DNA of 26,114 nucleotides from Phoronis australis (taxonomy: Eukaryota > Phoronida > Phoronidae), in the NCBI GenBank assembly GCA_002633005.1, contig NMRA01000285.1:126001-152114 (forward strand). Direction: 5' to 3'. Below are positions 13,401 to 22,307 of this stretch, one piece after another. The notes under the pieces were generated by a model. It was given only the letters and a program-made list of their open reading frames with translations. It was not told the origin of the DNA and did no database searches. Positions within the stretch are counted from its first letter, which is position 1; every line of letters begins with the position of its first letter. Position numbers and translations under genes: made by a program.

Positions 13401-16400
13401 ATATTTATATGATGTTGACTACATATGACGACGACTTTCGGACAGATCTGACTACTGCTTGGGCCCCCTACTGGCAATCTTAGTTTTTTTACATTCAACT
13501 CAGTATCTTCAAAGGTCCTCAACAGATTTTCATAAAATTTTAAATATAGGCATCTATTAGTGTGATGACGCTATCTTTCTGTTTTTGGATGGAAGCGAGG
13601 TATTTTGCACCACCTAGTGGCCATTTTTGCTGTTTTCAAATCTTGTTTTTTTGTCCACCACTGTATCAACCAAATCATTTGAAAATTGGCATATATTTTC
13701 TCAGTGTGAAGACGACCTTTGATGATGGTAACTGACTACTATTGCGCCTCCTAGTGGTAGTTTTGTTCTGCACCCATAGTTGTATCTCCTAAACCCACTG
13801 TAGAATCTTTATTAAATTTAGCAAGTGTATTTATATGAAAATAACAGACGATGATGAAGACTTTCAGGCGGATCCAACGGACACTGTGCCCACTAGTGGC
13901 AATTTCATTTTATTCTGTTTTCTTTTGTTTCTGTGAAGTTCCTTGACAAATTTATATGAAATATCTGGCATTTTCCTGTTTTTGGGTGGATTGTATGTTT
14001 TTGCGCCATCTAGGCCATTTTTATGATACAAATAAATAACCCTAAAAGCACACCATTTGCAATGCATTCGTGGGCGCATTTCAACTCTCCGCGTTGCTCT
14101 TGTTGTGTTAGGTGGCATAGGTAATGCAGAATTTGGAGCACTTTTCATAATGAGATTGGGAACACTGCCATTCAGTGCCTACTCTTGACCTTTAAACAGC
14201 ATGGTGCCAGCTGGATAAGTAACACATGTATAGGGTAGTAGCTGACCAGAGTGTTGTTTGTAGTGAGACATATACGTGTGTGGTAGTGATGAAAGACTCC
14301 CATAGTCCTCCTTGATTCGCCATGTTATTGTCTCAGGTGATGGTTCTCTATGACTATCAAGCTCAGCGATCAGATGAGCTCAACATAGTTCGTGGTGATG
14401 TCATCAATGTTCTTCACAAAGACAACGAGAATTGGTGGATGGGCGAATTGACCAATGGACAACAAGGATTCTTTCCGGCTAATTATGTCACGGAAAAAGG
14501 TAGTTTGTTATTTTGCATTTTACTAGTGTTTACTTGATGGCATACTTGTGTATACTGCAAACATGATGGAATTGTTACACTGGCGGATTCATTTGTGTCG
14601 ATATTGGTGTTGTACTTTGTGGTAGCTTCGGCGTATCTTACACTGGAAAACTCCCCGAGTGAGATTGTTACTACACTTTCTAGGTAAACGTAACTCGTTC
14701 GTGTCACCTATTTTCTTAACTCTTCAAAACTTCAAGTCTATGAAGTGCCTTCCGCTTGTGTATAGTTGAGAATTAAATCGTAATTTCATTCATGTGCCTG
14801 TTTTGTATGAAAGTTAAAGGTGTCAGCTTACATCCATAAGCCTACGATATGTGATTGGCTTCAACGTGTTAACTTTAATATAGTGGAAAGTGTATCATGA
14901 TGTGTGACTGAGGTATGTGAAAATTGTGAAACATGATTGTAAATACATGCAAATATATTGCCGTATTTTCAGGAACTATAGTTGAAAGTGAAGATGAGGC
15001 TAGTGAAAAATCGGGTGAACTTTTAGATGATAGTGCCACCTCAACCCCTCGCAAGGTATTGTTCAAATGTTTGCAGCAACGTATATTTTGGGAGAATTGT
15101 TTGTTCTGAAACACTACTTGTAGTCGCACAAGTTTTGTGACTTTATTGTCAATTCACAATTGTGATTCAAAACATCTGTCCTGTACCTCACCTGCATGCA
15201 GTGGCGCACTCTGGTGTCATTTTCCCTTACTGATACTGTCCATCAATCCAACCTGGCCACAGAGTGTTTTCTTTCTCTTTAGCAGTGATCTTAGTGTCTT
15301 GATGTCAACAATGTTAAACTTTGTGTGTTACAGAGGACCTACTATGATTCAAGTAAGACAGGTTAACACGTTACATACCAGTGTATTCTCTTTTGTTGTT
15401 TTCGTACTAATTGCTACGACACCCTACATTTTTTAAAGTGAATGGAATGACCTAATCATTGTTAAATCATTCTTTTAGGGGCTAAAGTTTTCACAAACTT
15501 GAATATTTTGTAATTAGAATAATCACGGGAACTCAAATTTTAATTACACAGTCAATTACGATATTGTTCATCTCAGAATTCAAATTCAGGTCACTTTTTT
15601 CTCTTCAATGTTATATTGTTATCAAAAAATTCATTGAGTATGCATCTGAAGAGTTAACTTAATTAGTTGTAACTCTCCTATCATTTCAACAACACATTGT
15701 AAAGTTTCTGGTGATACCATTTACAAGTGGTTATAATTTGATACCTGACTGTTGTTTACTAGGTGATGGCGATGGTGTCGAAGGAAGGAGACTTGAAATT
15801 CATGTCCGAGGCAGAAGACAGCGACATACCCAAGCCAACACCACGTAAGAAGTAAGTATCTGAGAGAGTGTTTCCATCAAATGGATCGCGTGATTCATAG
15901 GATAAATTTTGCACCCTGCCCAAGGAATCATGTATGGCACAAAGTTATGTCTGCCCAAGGAACCTGGTATTACACATGGAAAAAGTTTACATGCCAAAGG
16001 AATTACATATGACAAAAGCTATTATCTGTCTACTGAGGAGTCATATATAATGCAAGTTAAAATCTACATGCCCAAGAAGTCCCGTATAGCACAAGTTAAT
16101 TTCTGCATGCCCTAAAAGTCGCGTATAACACATCAAGTCGATGTAAGCATGCCCAAGGATTCATATATCAGGTGTTCCAAAAAAGTGAGCCACTTTTTGA
16201 TAAATTAAGTAATTTCTCACCAATGGATGAACCAGATTTTTTCAAATTTCATACTGATGAACCTTGGCATATTATCAACAAATGTGCAAAATATCAAAGA
16301 GATTTATGTCCAATCGTGTGAATACTGTCAAATTAAAACATCATGTCAAAAAACATAATGTCAAAGAAAAGCTTGCTTATTTCAGTCTATGCTCATTGTG

Positions 16401-18694
16401 GCCTCCATCTTCTTCATTTGTTCTGTGACTGAACGGAGCCATTTCTTCCACTCAGAATGCTTTTCCGTGTTTCATCCTTCAAGATTTCATCCCATGACAT
16501 AATTATCCTGTCGTTTAATTCCTGCTCAGTCAATTTGTCTCGCATTCTCTGGTAAAGTTTCTCATTCAGAGAGTCCCATATGGTATAATCCATTGGATTG
16601 CAGTCAGGACTGGGTGGAGGCCACTCGTCCTTTTTGATGAATTTTGGTGTGGCCTCCTCCAGATGACCCTGTGTTATCTTGCTTGTGTGTGAAGGAGCCT
16701 CATCTTGCTGAAACACGTATTGTTTCCAGGACAAAGTTGCCTGCAGTTCGGGAGAAGATTATCTTCCAATAACTGTATGTAGCATAGACTCTTAACTTTG
16801 GCTCTATCAGTGTCAATAAAATGAATATTTGTTTTTCCTTCCCAAGATACTTCAGCGGAAACCACTCCTTTTTTGGACAATCTGGAAGTCTCGTGATAGA
16901 GTCGAGAGGGCTGAATTTCTCATACAATCATTTTGGCAATTTGTACCAATTTCTTGGCGTATTTTCATCAATGAAAAGGATTCTTTTCACATCAGTGGCT
17001 GAATAGCAGTCATGCAAGTATTGGCAACTTTTTTTCTTTTTTCTTTCTAAAATTTTTATCTTTCTGTGATACCCAGTCTTTTGAAATACTTTATTACCAT
17101 TCTTTGCACAGCAAACTTGCTCACTTGTATATCGCTTACGACTTTTCTGAGAGATTTTGATTGCCCGGGTTGTCCTCCTGGGATTGAATCAGTTCCTCAA
17201 CACGGTCCTCATTGTCTTTTGAACATGCAGTCTTGGGTCTCCCACTGCCACTTTTACGCGCAACAGACCCTGTTTTGCGTATTTTAGCAATAAGTCTATT
17301 TGCAGTGGCACAACTTCACCCTTTTCGTGGGAACTCCCTTACGATTCTTCTTCTGCCCTCCCTTTCTCCTTGAAACAGGTTTCAATAGTAAATTAAATTT
17401 TATCAATTTCACTCAAAGGCATCCTTACAAACCGGAATATTGGACAGCACTGATTTGGATACTGATCTGACAATAAAAAAACAAAGGACTTGAGACCCAG
17501 GCAGACATTTTTTGACTGACAGGTGCCACCACAGCATGAACATGATGAAAGTCACAGTGATATTGCATTATTCATCCTGCTGTATTGAATTTCACAGCAC
17601 TTTCATAATTTTTATATTTCTCTGAGATACTTTGTAGACTTGTTGATGACACCCTGAAGATATATTGTGAAAAATGGGCCAATTGCTTAGAAATTGTCAG
17701 AAATTGGCTCTGTTTTTTGGGACACCTGATATAACACAAGCTAATGTCTTCATACCTAAGGTGACACGTATAACGCAAGTTATATTTACATACCCAAGAA
17801 GTGACTTATAACACAAGTTGGTATCTGCATGCCCAAGGAGTCGTGTATTACAGATCACATCTACGTACCCAGGGGGTCACATGTAAGACAAGTTAATATT
17901 TGCTTGCTGAAGAAGTCAGGTTTAACACAATTATTTATCAGCATGCCCAAGGAGTCACGAATAACGCAGTCAGGTTAATATCTGCATGCCCAGAATGTTA
18001 CGTAACAATTCCATCTGAGGAATCTAGTATTAGACAAGTAACCATCTGTATGTATTTGTACTAGTGCTGGGTCTACACATCACTTCACTTCATCGTAGAC
18101 AAGTAACCATCTGAATGTATTTGTACTAGTGCTGGGTCTACACATCACATCACTATTTGTACTAGTGCTGGGTCTACACATCACATCACTATTTGTACTA
18201 GTGCTGGGTCTACACATCACATCACTATTTGTACTAGTGCTGGGTCTACACATCACATCACTATTTGTACTAGTGCTGGGTCTACACATCACATCACTTC
18301 ATCGTAGGACTCAAGATTACTTATTGTTAATATCCGCATGCGAAATGCATGACAGGATTCCATCAAAAGTATCAAATATTACACACAGGTATTTGTTTTG
18401 CAGTTAAAAATCTGCTAGACCAGCACGTCACGTGACTCCATCACAAGGCTGTTAAATGTTGGCTCTCATAATCGATCGGTTTGGTGTGTTGCATAATTTT
18501 GGATCTATTTATGTCACTTATTAAATATGGCGGTGGTGTGAATATTCTTTGTTTCACTTAAGTGTCACTTTGTTTGCAGAAAAGCTAAGAAAACCACAAA
18601 GACTGGATCAACAGAGAATTTGGTGGATAGTGAAAAGAAACCTCCAGCCCGAAGGCGAAACCGTGCAAAAAAATCAGAGCAGTCTGTTTCTTGA
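141..18694 (+). CDS. AHI1: Jouberin (AHI1), C-terminal 794 residues, 21 exons, 5'-partial
   Basis: This is a ciliary transition-zone and basal-body scaffold protein; loss of the human gene causes Joubert syndrome. Exons: 141-239, 828-953, 1347-1405, 1842-2031, 2355-2470, 3128-3296, 3762-3903, 4761-4813, 5613-5707, 6854-6987, 7343-7483, 7950-8058, 8389-8491, 9397-9537, 9972-10104, 11147-11202, 12509-12577, 14337-14499, 14973-15055, 15763-15851, 18580-18694. Each junction keeps frame, and the sum is 2,385 bases ending in TGA at 18692-18694. Stretches such as RLAGQGCKVPN, SSDGTARVWN, HPSFVYCAQFHP, TPCGTF and the SH3 motif VLYDYQAQRSDEL align with vertebrate AHI1 as I remember it. The order WD40 then SH3 is diagnostic of this family. 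The start codon and the N-terminal coiled-coil region are outside the window. Exon limits are read from splice consensus and phase, not from transcripts. The least certain are exons 3, 8 and 16, because they are short. Confidence 0.95.
1842..7483 (+). other. AHI1: AHI1 exons 4-11: seven-bladed WD40 propeller
   Basis: Residues about 95-441 of the partial protein. The blades follow the exons closely. Exon 4: GCFVIRFSPDGKRLAC, then YPIYVYE. Exon 5: GHYSIVYDLCWS, then SSDGTARVWN. Exon 6: HPSFVYCAQFHP, then YDQSVRVWN. Exon 7: GHSGYVNSICF, then GVIRVWN. Exons 8-9: a linker, then HPTGRRLLVHSRDNTVRMMDL (split here only by reading across one exon). Exon 10: TPCGTFIMAGSEDCTAYVWN. Exon 11: GDQVAMYAEL, then LHFHPYDHIVAFCSFGE. 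WD40 blades form a beta-propeller used for protein binding; in AHI1 this part binds transition-zone and trafficking partners. The exon-to-blade correspondence also supports the splice model. The introns in this block (2032-2354, 2471-3127, 3297-3761, 3904-4760, 4814-5612, 5708-6853, 6988-7342) are AT-rich and show no second gene or element I can name. Confidence 0.93.
3297..3761 (+). other. GC-AG intron in AHI1
   Basis: Exon 6 ends AAG and is followed by GCAAGT, the usual sequence of a GC donor. Exon 7 begins after TTATGTTCCAG. Exon 7 must be read in phase 0 (LAQELSGHSGY). Exon 6 is in phase 0 only if it ends at 3296. The nearby GT candidates at 3301 (GTTCAC) and 3311 (GTAAAG) would leave phase 2 and break blade 4. 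The U2-type GC-AG class is a known minority class with an otherwise strong donor, and this site fits it. Confidence 0.82.
9231..9362. repeat. Fold-back element with about 55-bp arms, just before exon 14
   Basis: Arm 1 is 9231-9285 and arm 2 is 9307-9362, with 21 bases between. Reverse-complemented, arm 2 matches arm 1 at about 46 of 55 positions. Shared blocks are GGGCAATAGT, ATGCCC and CATTTTGAGAA, and most differences are transitions. It could be a small palindromic MITE or a decayed inverted duplication. Its right end is 34 bases from the AHI1 exon 14 start, so its transcript could fold next to the 3' splice site. I found no clear target-site duplication. Confidence 0.85.
10469..10757. mobile_element. 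MITE-like element with long inverted ends, intron 15
   Basis: The left end begins CTGGAGTTTGTTTCATGAAA and continues through TGACGTAAGACTTAAGACTG, AAATTTGGTCT and GCGCTCCAC. The right end, reverse-complemented, begins CAGGGGTCTATTTCATGAAA and continues through GTGACTTAGGACTAAAGAC, AAATTTGGTCT and GCACTCCCAC. The inverted ends are thus about 60 bases long around a core of about 160 bases with no coding capacity. This is the structure of a miniature inverted-repeat transposable element moved by another element's transposase. The target duplication is unclear, so the superfamily is not assigned. Confidence 0.72.
11975..12177. repeat. 32-bp minisatellite, six copies, intron 16
   Basis: Units start with GCCATTAAGGACC at 11975, 12007, 12039, 12071, 12103 and 12135, exactly 32 bases apart, with a partial seventh (GCCATT) at 12167. 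The copies are almost identical; the fifth has GTGGTTGCA where the others have GTGGGTGCA. Such uniformity points to recent expansion or strong homogenisation. It lies between AHI1 exons 16 and 17. Confidence 0.97.
12695..14022. repeat. Higher-order satellite, about 150-bp monomers in 459-bp trimers, intron 17
   Basis: The block with AGGATGATTG and GAAAATTGGCA recurs at 12771 and 13230 (period 459). Its GAAAATTGGC part recurs again at 13681, 440 bases after the second copy because of a deletion. Each large unit contains three diverged monomers of about 140-160 bases. Each monomer ends in a CTAGTGG box: the cores are CGCCTCCTAGTG, GTGCCCCCTAGTGG and GCGCCACCTAGTGG in that order, near 12856, 13011 and 13155, then again near 13314, 13466 and 13607, then near 13744, 13887 and 14004. 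A partial monomer leads in at about 12695. No long open frame survives through the monomers, so it looks non-coding. Confidence 0.88.
14337..14499 (+). other. AHI1: AHI1 exon 18: complete SH3 domain
   Basis: The exon encodes residues about 646-699, phase 0 in and phase 1 out. It shows the full SH3 signature: the ALYDY-type strand as VLYDYQAQRSDEL, the RT-loop acidic residues, DVINVL, the paired WW after NEN, the glycine of the n-Src region (GQQGFFP) and the closing PANYV. The residues that hold PxxP ligands (the Tyr pair, first Trp, Pro and Tyr of PANY) are all present, so ligand binding should be intact. A whole SH3 domain in one exon is a typical shuffling unit. Confidence 0.97.
15910..16167. 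repeat. Degenerate 39-bp minisatellite, left part
   Basis: The unit is roughly CATGCCCAAGGAGTCA followed by TATAACACAAGTTAATATC. GCCCAAG-type boxes start near 15918, 15953, 15993, 16033, 16070, 16109 and 16151, with spacing mostly 37-42 bases. The copies differ by several substitutions each, so the array is old. A transposon interrupts it at a TA inside one unit, and it continues from 17730. Confidence 0.87.
16168..16206 (+). repeat. Left terminal inverted repeat of the transposon
   Basis: The first 25 bases match the right end at 22 positions, and homology fades beyond about 39 bases. Transposase binding and cleavage would occur here. It is preceded by TA. Confidence 0.92.
16414..17422 (-). 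pseudogene. Transposase, DD37D mariner-like, broken
   Basis: Transposase that would cut and paste its own element. It reads from an ATG at 17422 (MPLSEIDK) down to a stop at 16414. A stop follows within ten codons. The helix-turn-helix part is in another frame: RKTGSVARKSGSGRPKTACS, then VEELIQSQEDNPGN, around 17160-17300. The first catalytic Asp is in ILFIDEN (GAT at 16969-16967). Next come KKGVVSAEVSWEGKTNIHF and DTDRAKV. One more frame change near 16730 precedes the second Asp, in YVFQQDEAPSHTS. The third is in PPPSPDCNPMDY. Between the second and third there are 37 residues in one uninterrupted frame. The catalytic residues are all present, but the stop and frameshifts make it inactive as it stands. 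Confidence 0.88.
17691..17729 (-). repeat. Right terminal inverted repeat of the transposon
   Basis: The end reads GGGACACCTGA followed by TA. Its reverse complement matches the left end, with substitutions at the ninth base and in the GT/CA pair after the run of six A residues. Confidence 0.92.
17730..18030. repeat. Degenerate 39-bp minisatellite, right part
   Basis: This continues the array begun at 15910. Boxes lie near 17754, 17792, 17831, 17867, 17906, 17945 and 17988, with spacing mostly 36-43 bases. It fades into CCATCTGAGGAATCTAG and then the 65-bp duplication. Confidence 0.85.
18031..18305. repeat. 36-bp minisatellite nested in a 65-bp duplication
   Basis: A 65-base block starting TAGACAAGTAACCATCTG at 18031 repeats at 18096. 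Inside the second copy, a 36-base unit starting TTGTACTAGTGCTGGG repeats at 18121, 18157, 18193, 18229 and 18265, with virtually identical copies. The block then closes with CTTCATCGTAGGA like the first. Because 36 is a multiple of three, both strands stay open through the array (for example MCRPSTSTNSDV on the minus strand), but this is a by-product of the repeat and not a gene. Confidence 0.95.
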
Positions 18695-18816
18695 TGTTTG
18701 AGCTGTGACGAACAAACCGTTATATCATATTACATTCATGTGGTGTCCTGTGACCAGCAGTTTGTTATCCATTTCATGCGCCACAATGGTGTGGATACTA
18801 CTCATTATCAGATTCA

Positions 18817-18822
18817 AATAAA
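18817..18822 (+). terminator. Polyadenylation signal of AHI1
   Basis: AATAAA lies 122 bases after the AHI1 stop, followed within 20-70 bases by T/G-rich sequence (TTGCTTGTTC, TTTGTTTTGTC). This gives a short 3' UTR from 18695 to roughly 18840. Other AATAAA sequences occur further on (for example near 19966), so a longer form is possible. Confidence 0.7.
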
Positions 18823-18844
18823 CACGTTGCTTGTTCAGTATATC

Positions 18845-21800
18845 TACATATAATCGCTTTGTTTTGTCAATGCCTGTTATTGTTATGTAGGAGTGCTTAA
18901 AGCAGTGGTATCTCATTTAAAGAAACATTACAGCCAAAAATGCATTCTTGGGATTTCTGTTGGATGGCATAGATTTTTTGAAGTTAATGGCTTTGCTCAG
19001 ATCTATAAAACAATATTATCTGGTCTTAGTGACTTTATTACAAATCGTCAGTTCTTGCCAGTCATCTGCTGAAATCAAGGCCCGTGACTTTTAGTTAAAT
19101 AATGTTTAATATAATTATGCTGTCATTCGTCAGTTGTGTTTTAACTTGTCAGTAGACCAGACATTTGGTTGTGAATGCAGATGTTCTCAGTTCTGAACTG
19201 CGCTCGTGCTGATTTCGAAAAAAAAATTTTTGGCCTGTAATGTCACTTAAAGTCCATGAATCATGAGGTGCTAAAGGCCATGTCCCAACCTGTACTCATC
19301 ATTTGACAGTTGGATATTGATGAGCACAGACTACGAGCATGTTTCTTTTATGTCAACCAAAGAACAGAGAATACTGCTAGTGATAGCACTGTTGCCTGTG
19401 TTCTTTACTGTAGTGGTGCTGGCACAATACATTAACTTGACTTGTGCTCACAATATTTCAGTCAAAGTTCTAATTTTGATTAATTTCAAAATGTTCCTAA
19501 AGAATTGGAGCTATTTAACTAGGGCTGCACCTTATGTGTGCAAATTTTGTTTGCAAACCACTCTAGCTCTCCCAGTGCCCTGACCTCAGTATGATGTTTG
19601 CTTTAAGTTATGTAAATGAGGATGAGTAATCGAGGACGTGTCAATTCTGTTTACTGAATTGTGTTTTGAGTATGCGGACAACTTGACGTCAAAGCTTGTT
19701 CAGTTGTGATATTTATATTGTTCACATGAGATTCTGTTCATTTCTTTCTGCATGTTAAAATTTGAAGCCACTAAGTTCAGGGATAGTGACAAGGTAGTGT
19801 GCGTTAGAATATAGGTAATCATTGATTGGTTGTCAATTTAACGTGTGTCAGTTGTTAGACTGAAGGTTAAATTTGTGTTTTGGCTTGTTGCATTATCTAG
19901 TCGTTAAGCACAACTTTCTAGTGCGCGTCTTTTCCTTCAAGAAGTGCTGCCTCCAAGGGGCAAAATAAATCTCTCAACTCCATATCAGTTCTGTGTAGTA
20001 ACTGTCCAATGGTGATGGAGGAGCAAAATAGTTATTATGAGCTGTTATTGGACGAATTGCAACATTCCGATTGCAAGGATCTGTTCCATCACACTGCAAA
20101 CACTTATTAATAATTCAATTCATACAAATTTATTTTCTAGGGGTGTTTAGACATGTTTTCACCCTACTAATTCATAGTACTAACTGCTAAATGACATCAT
20201 AGTCTGACCATCCATGCCCATGAGAGCAAAAATTGAAATGTGGAGTTAACTTATATCTTTGTAATTATACATGTAGTAATGCGCCACGAACAAAATCATG
20301 GCAACCCTCGCAGACAGGGTGGGTCTTATCGATATTGGGGTTTGGCCGGATTGCCGTTCTTGAAGGTCACGCACTAACATTGCTGTATAGATCCTTACCA
20401 CCTCACTATCAAAACGGATTGTGACGTAGGCTTCTCAGAGGTGGTCATTTGCAATGACTCTCATGTCATTGCTTCATAGCCGTCATTATCATCTCACATG
20501 CATGTATTAATCCTGATCATTGTGGACAAAAGTGGAATGAAGGTATCAAGATTGACGTAAACGCCAAAAAGAAGTGCAAATATACTTTTGTCTAAAACCT
20601 TTGCATGCACAGTCTTGTGTAACTCGTCTTCAACGTAATTTCTCAAGCAAATATTCAGCGAACTGTATGACATTATTTCTCTAAAATTCCGCTGTTCGTG
20701 ACTAGACTCGTTATAATTTATTCGATATGCTCCTCGCGAATATTCAAAGGAACAATGAAATATCTTGGTTGTTTTCAGTGTATCTTCGTTGCTTTAAACG
20801 GCGTTATAACGTTTTATTGAGACTGAGGTGAAGTTTACTCGTAGAGCTGAATCACGCGCATTGCCACTTATGCTGCATTTTCTTCATGTAGTTTTTTTTT
20901 GTACAGCCCTAACATAGCCTTGAACAGTCTTCTCTGGCTGTTCAGTCAACCTCTTTAAACCTGTAACTTTTTAGTCCCAACTTCCGCGTAACTCCTCGTT
21001 TTGCAAATTTCTAATTTCTGTGACTTCATCTTCGTTCATATTCCCTACCGCCCCCCAACAAAGCGGGTCATGCCTTCCACACGGAGTCACTTGGCCCCTA
21101 CCCTGGATCGTCGATGATGGAAACTAGCATGCTACCAGTTTGGTTGTAGAATTTACGCCGTCTTTTGGATGTTTTTGTTTCTCCTTGCCCTGGCCTCGTC
21201 ACTCAGAAAGGGGCAGATCCACCTGAGTAAAGTAATTTCTGCCGCTTTTCATTGTATTAGTGCACGCCGAAGGTTTGTTGCAAAAATGCTTGTTTTACTG
21301 ACAATGTAAAAATATTTTTACCAGAGTACAAATACGATATATGAAAAATACGTGCCTTCAGTCAAAAACATTCTTGCTGTTATGAAATGTTGTTATCTTG
21401 GCCCTGCCTCAGATTAGACATGATTTTAATCTTGACCGAACGCTGACGGTTATTTCTTCAGATACGGCTTGTCACGGCGGGTTAGTCTTAGTCGCCAAGG
21501 GAGTACATTGCCATCAGGGGAATCCAGGCGATTTATTGTAAGCAATTTCAATTCAAACAAAAGGATATCATAGCGCAGAACTTGATTTTAATTTACGCCC
21601 TATTTGAGAGAAATGTGCACTCAATCAAGGGTCGCTAATTTCACAATAAATAAAACACGCAGAAATTGGAGAAGAATATTGAAAGAAATGGAAAGCACAC
21701 GACCCGAGCAGCCGGTACATGTCTCCTTTACTCAATACAAAGCCGCAAGGTAGCTGCGTCACCGTTATTGCTTCTGGAGAAAAATAAATATCTCAAAGCC

Positions 21801-22186
21801 TGTAAGTGATTTGACCCGTGTTTCTTATTGAACGCAAACAAGATTACAAAAGATAAGCGATCTGATGAGAGGTTTGTTGCTAAACACAAAACAGGATTGC
21901 GGAGCTTACACGATGTTTCTTTATTGTTAAACACACACTTGAAAATAGATAATGATTGTGTTCATTTTCAATTTTCTCGTTGCCAAGCTAGTACAAAATA
22001 CGAAATGGTAATTACACTGACTTTCTTTGCGCAGCATTTCCGTTCTACGCACATCAAACCAGTTTCTGCGTGGTAATATTTGCCGTAAACGACCGTGTGC
22101 AAATACACATCCAGCCAAGTTTGCGAGTGCTTGTTTACATTGAAAATCTGGTAGCACTGTTTAGTGACCGCCTTTATGGGATTGAC
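18845..22186. other. Intergenic stretch, no gene recognised
   Basis: About 3.3 kb between the AHI1 3' end and the start of the LRR gene. The longest open frames (19317-19583, 20233-20424, 21828-22076) have no domain pattern, no splice-linked partners and no composition unlike their surroundings. I saw no tRNA boxes, no long tandem array and no clear transposon ends. The stretch from about 20900 to 22200 seems less AT-rich than the AHI1 introns and could hold regulatory DNA for the LRR gene, but nothing specific supports that. Confidence 0.6.
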
Positions 22187-22193
22187 TATATAA
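22187..22193 (+). promoter_or_regulatory. Possible TATA box of the LRR gene
   Basis: TATATAA lies 115 bases before the proposed ATG at 22308, on the same strand, with no other gene between. In AT-rich DNA such a string is common by chance. Confidence 0.3.
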
Positions 22194-22307
22194 CCAAACG
22201 ATTAAAATCGCTCATATTGAACATCATATGAAGTGCCGAGGTAGGTAAATAGTTTATAGCGAATCAGCATAGACCCTGTTTATTTTAAGAATCTTTTCTC
22301 ACGAACA

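Larger units (their letters stand above)
16168..17729 (-). mobile_element. Tc1/mariner-type transposon (DD37D), 1,562 bp, nearly full length
   Basis: Both ends read TCAGGTGTYCCAAAAAA inward; about 32 of the outer 39 bases match between the two inverted ends. TA dinucleotides flank it at 16166-16167 and 17730-17731, the usual target duplication. Removing the element and one TA rejoins TCATATATAACACAAG, which matches an intact unit of the surrounding minisatellite (TCATATATAATGCAAG near 16040), so the boundaries are exact. A decayed transposase lies on the minus strand, antisense to AHI1. The acidic-residue spacing fits the DD37D (maT or mori-like) group of the IS630-Tc1-mariner superfamily. 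Confidence 0.93.
14973..18694 (+). other. AHI1: AHI1 exons 19-21: acidic then basic C-terminal tail
   Basis: Exon 19 (14973-15055) encodes an acidic stretch, TIVESEDEASEKSGEL, then STPRK. Exon 20 (15763-15851) encodes EAEDSDIPKPTPRKK. Exon 21 (18580-18694) encodes a Lys/Arg-rich end, including KKTTKTGSTENLVDSEKK and ARRRNRAKK, before the TGA stop. No domain is visible. The basic clusters could serve nuclear import or membrane and protein contact, but that is inference. Intron 14500-14972 shows nothing recognisable. Intron 15056-15762 may hide a microexon (see findings). Intron 15852-18579 is mostly repeats and a transposon. Confidence 0.85.

Noticed and set aside
13226-13522. 98-codon minus-strand frame in the satellite
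   Set aside because: It spans two satellite monomers, is not kept open in the other trimers, and shows no domain.
18080-18407. Opposed open frames with 12-residue repeats (CRPSTSTNSDVM type and LHITSLFVLVLG type)
   Set aside because: Both follow from a 36-base tandem repeat, which keeps frames open on either strand. There is no flanking coding signal.
19317-19583. 88-codon open frame with a hydrophobic stretch
   Set aside because: No homology I recognise, no splice partners, AT-rich context; a membrane-like segment arises easily from T-rich codons.
21828-22076. 82-codon open frame upstream of the LRR gene
   Set aside because: An overlapping minus-strand frame is equally long and neither has a recognisable pattern.
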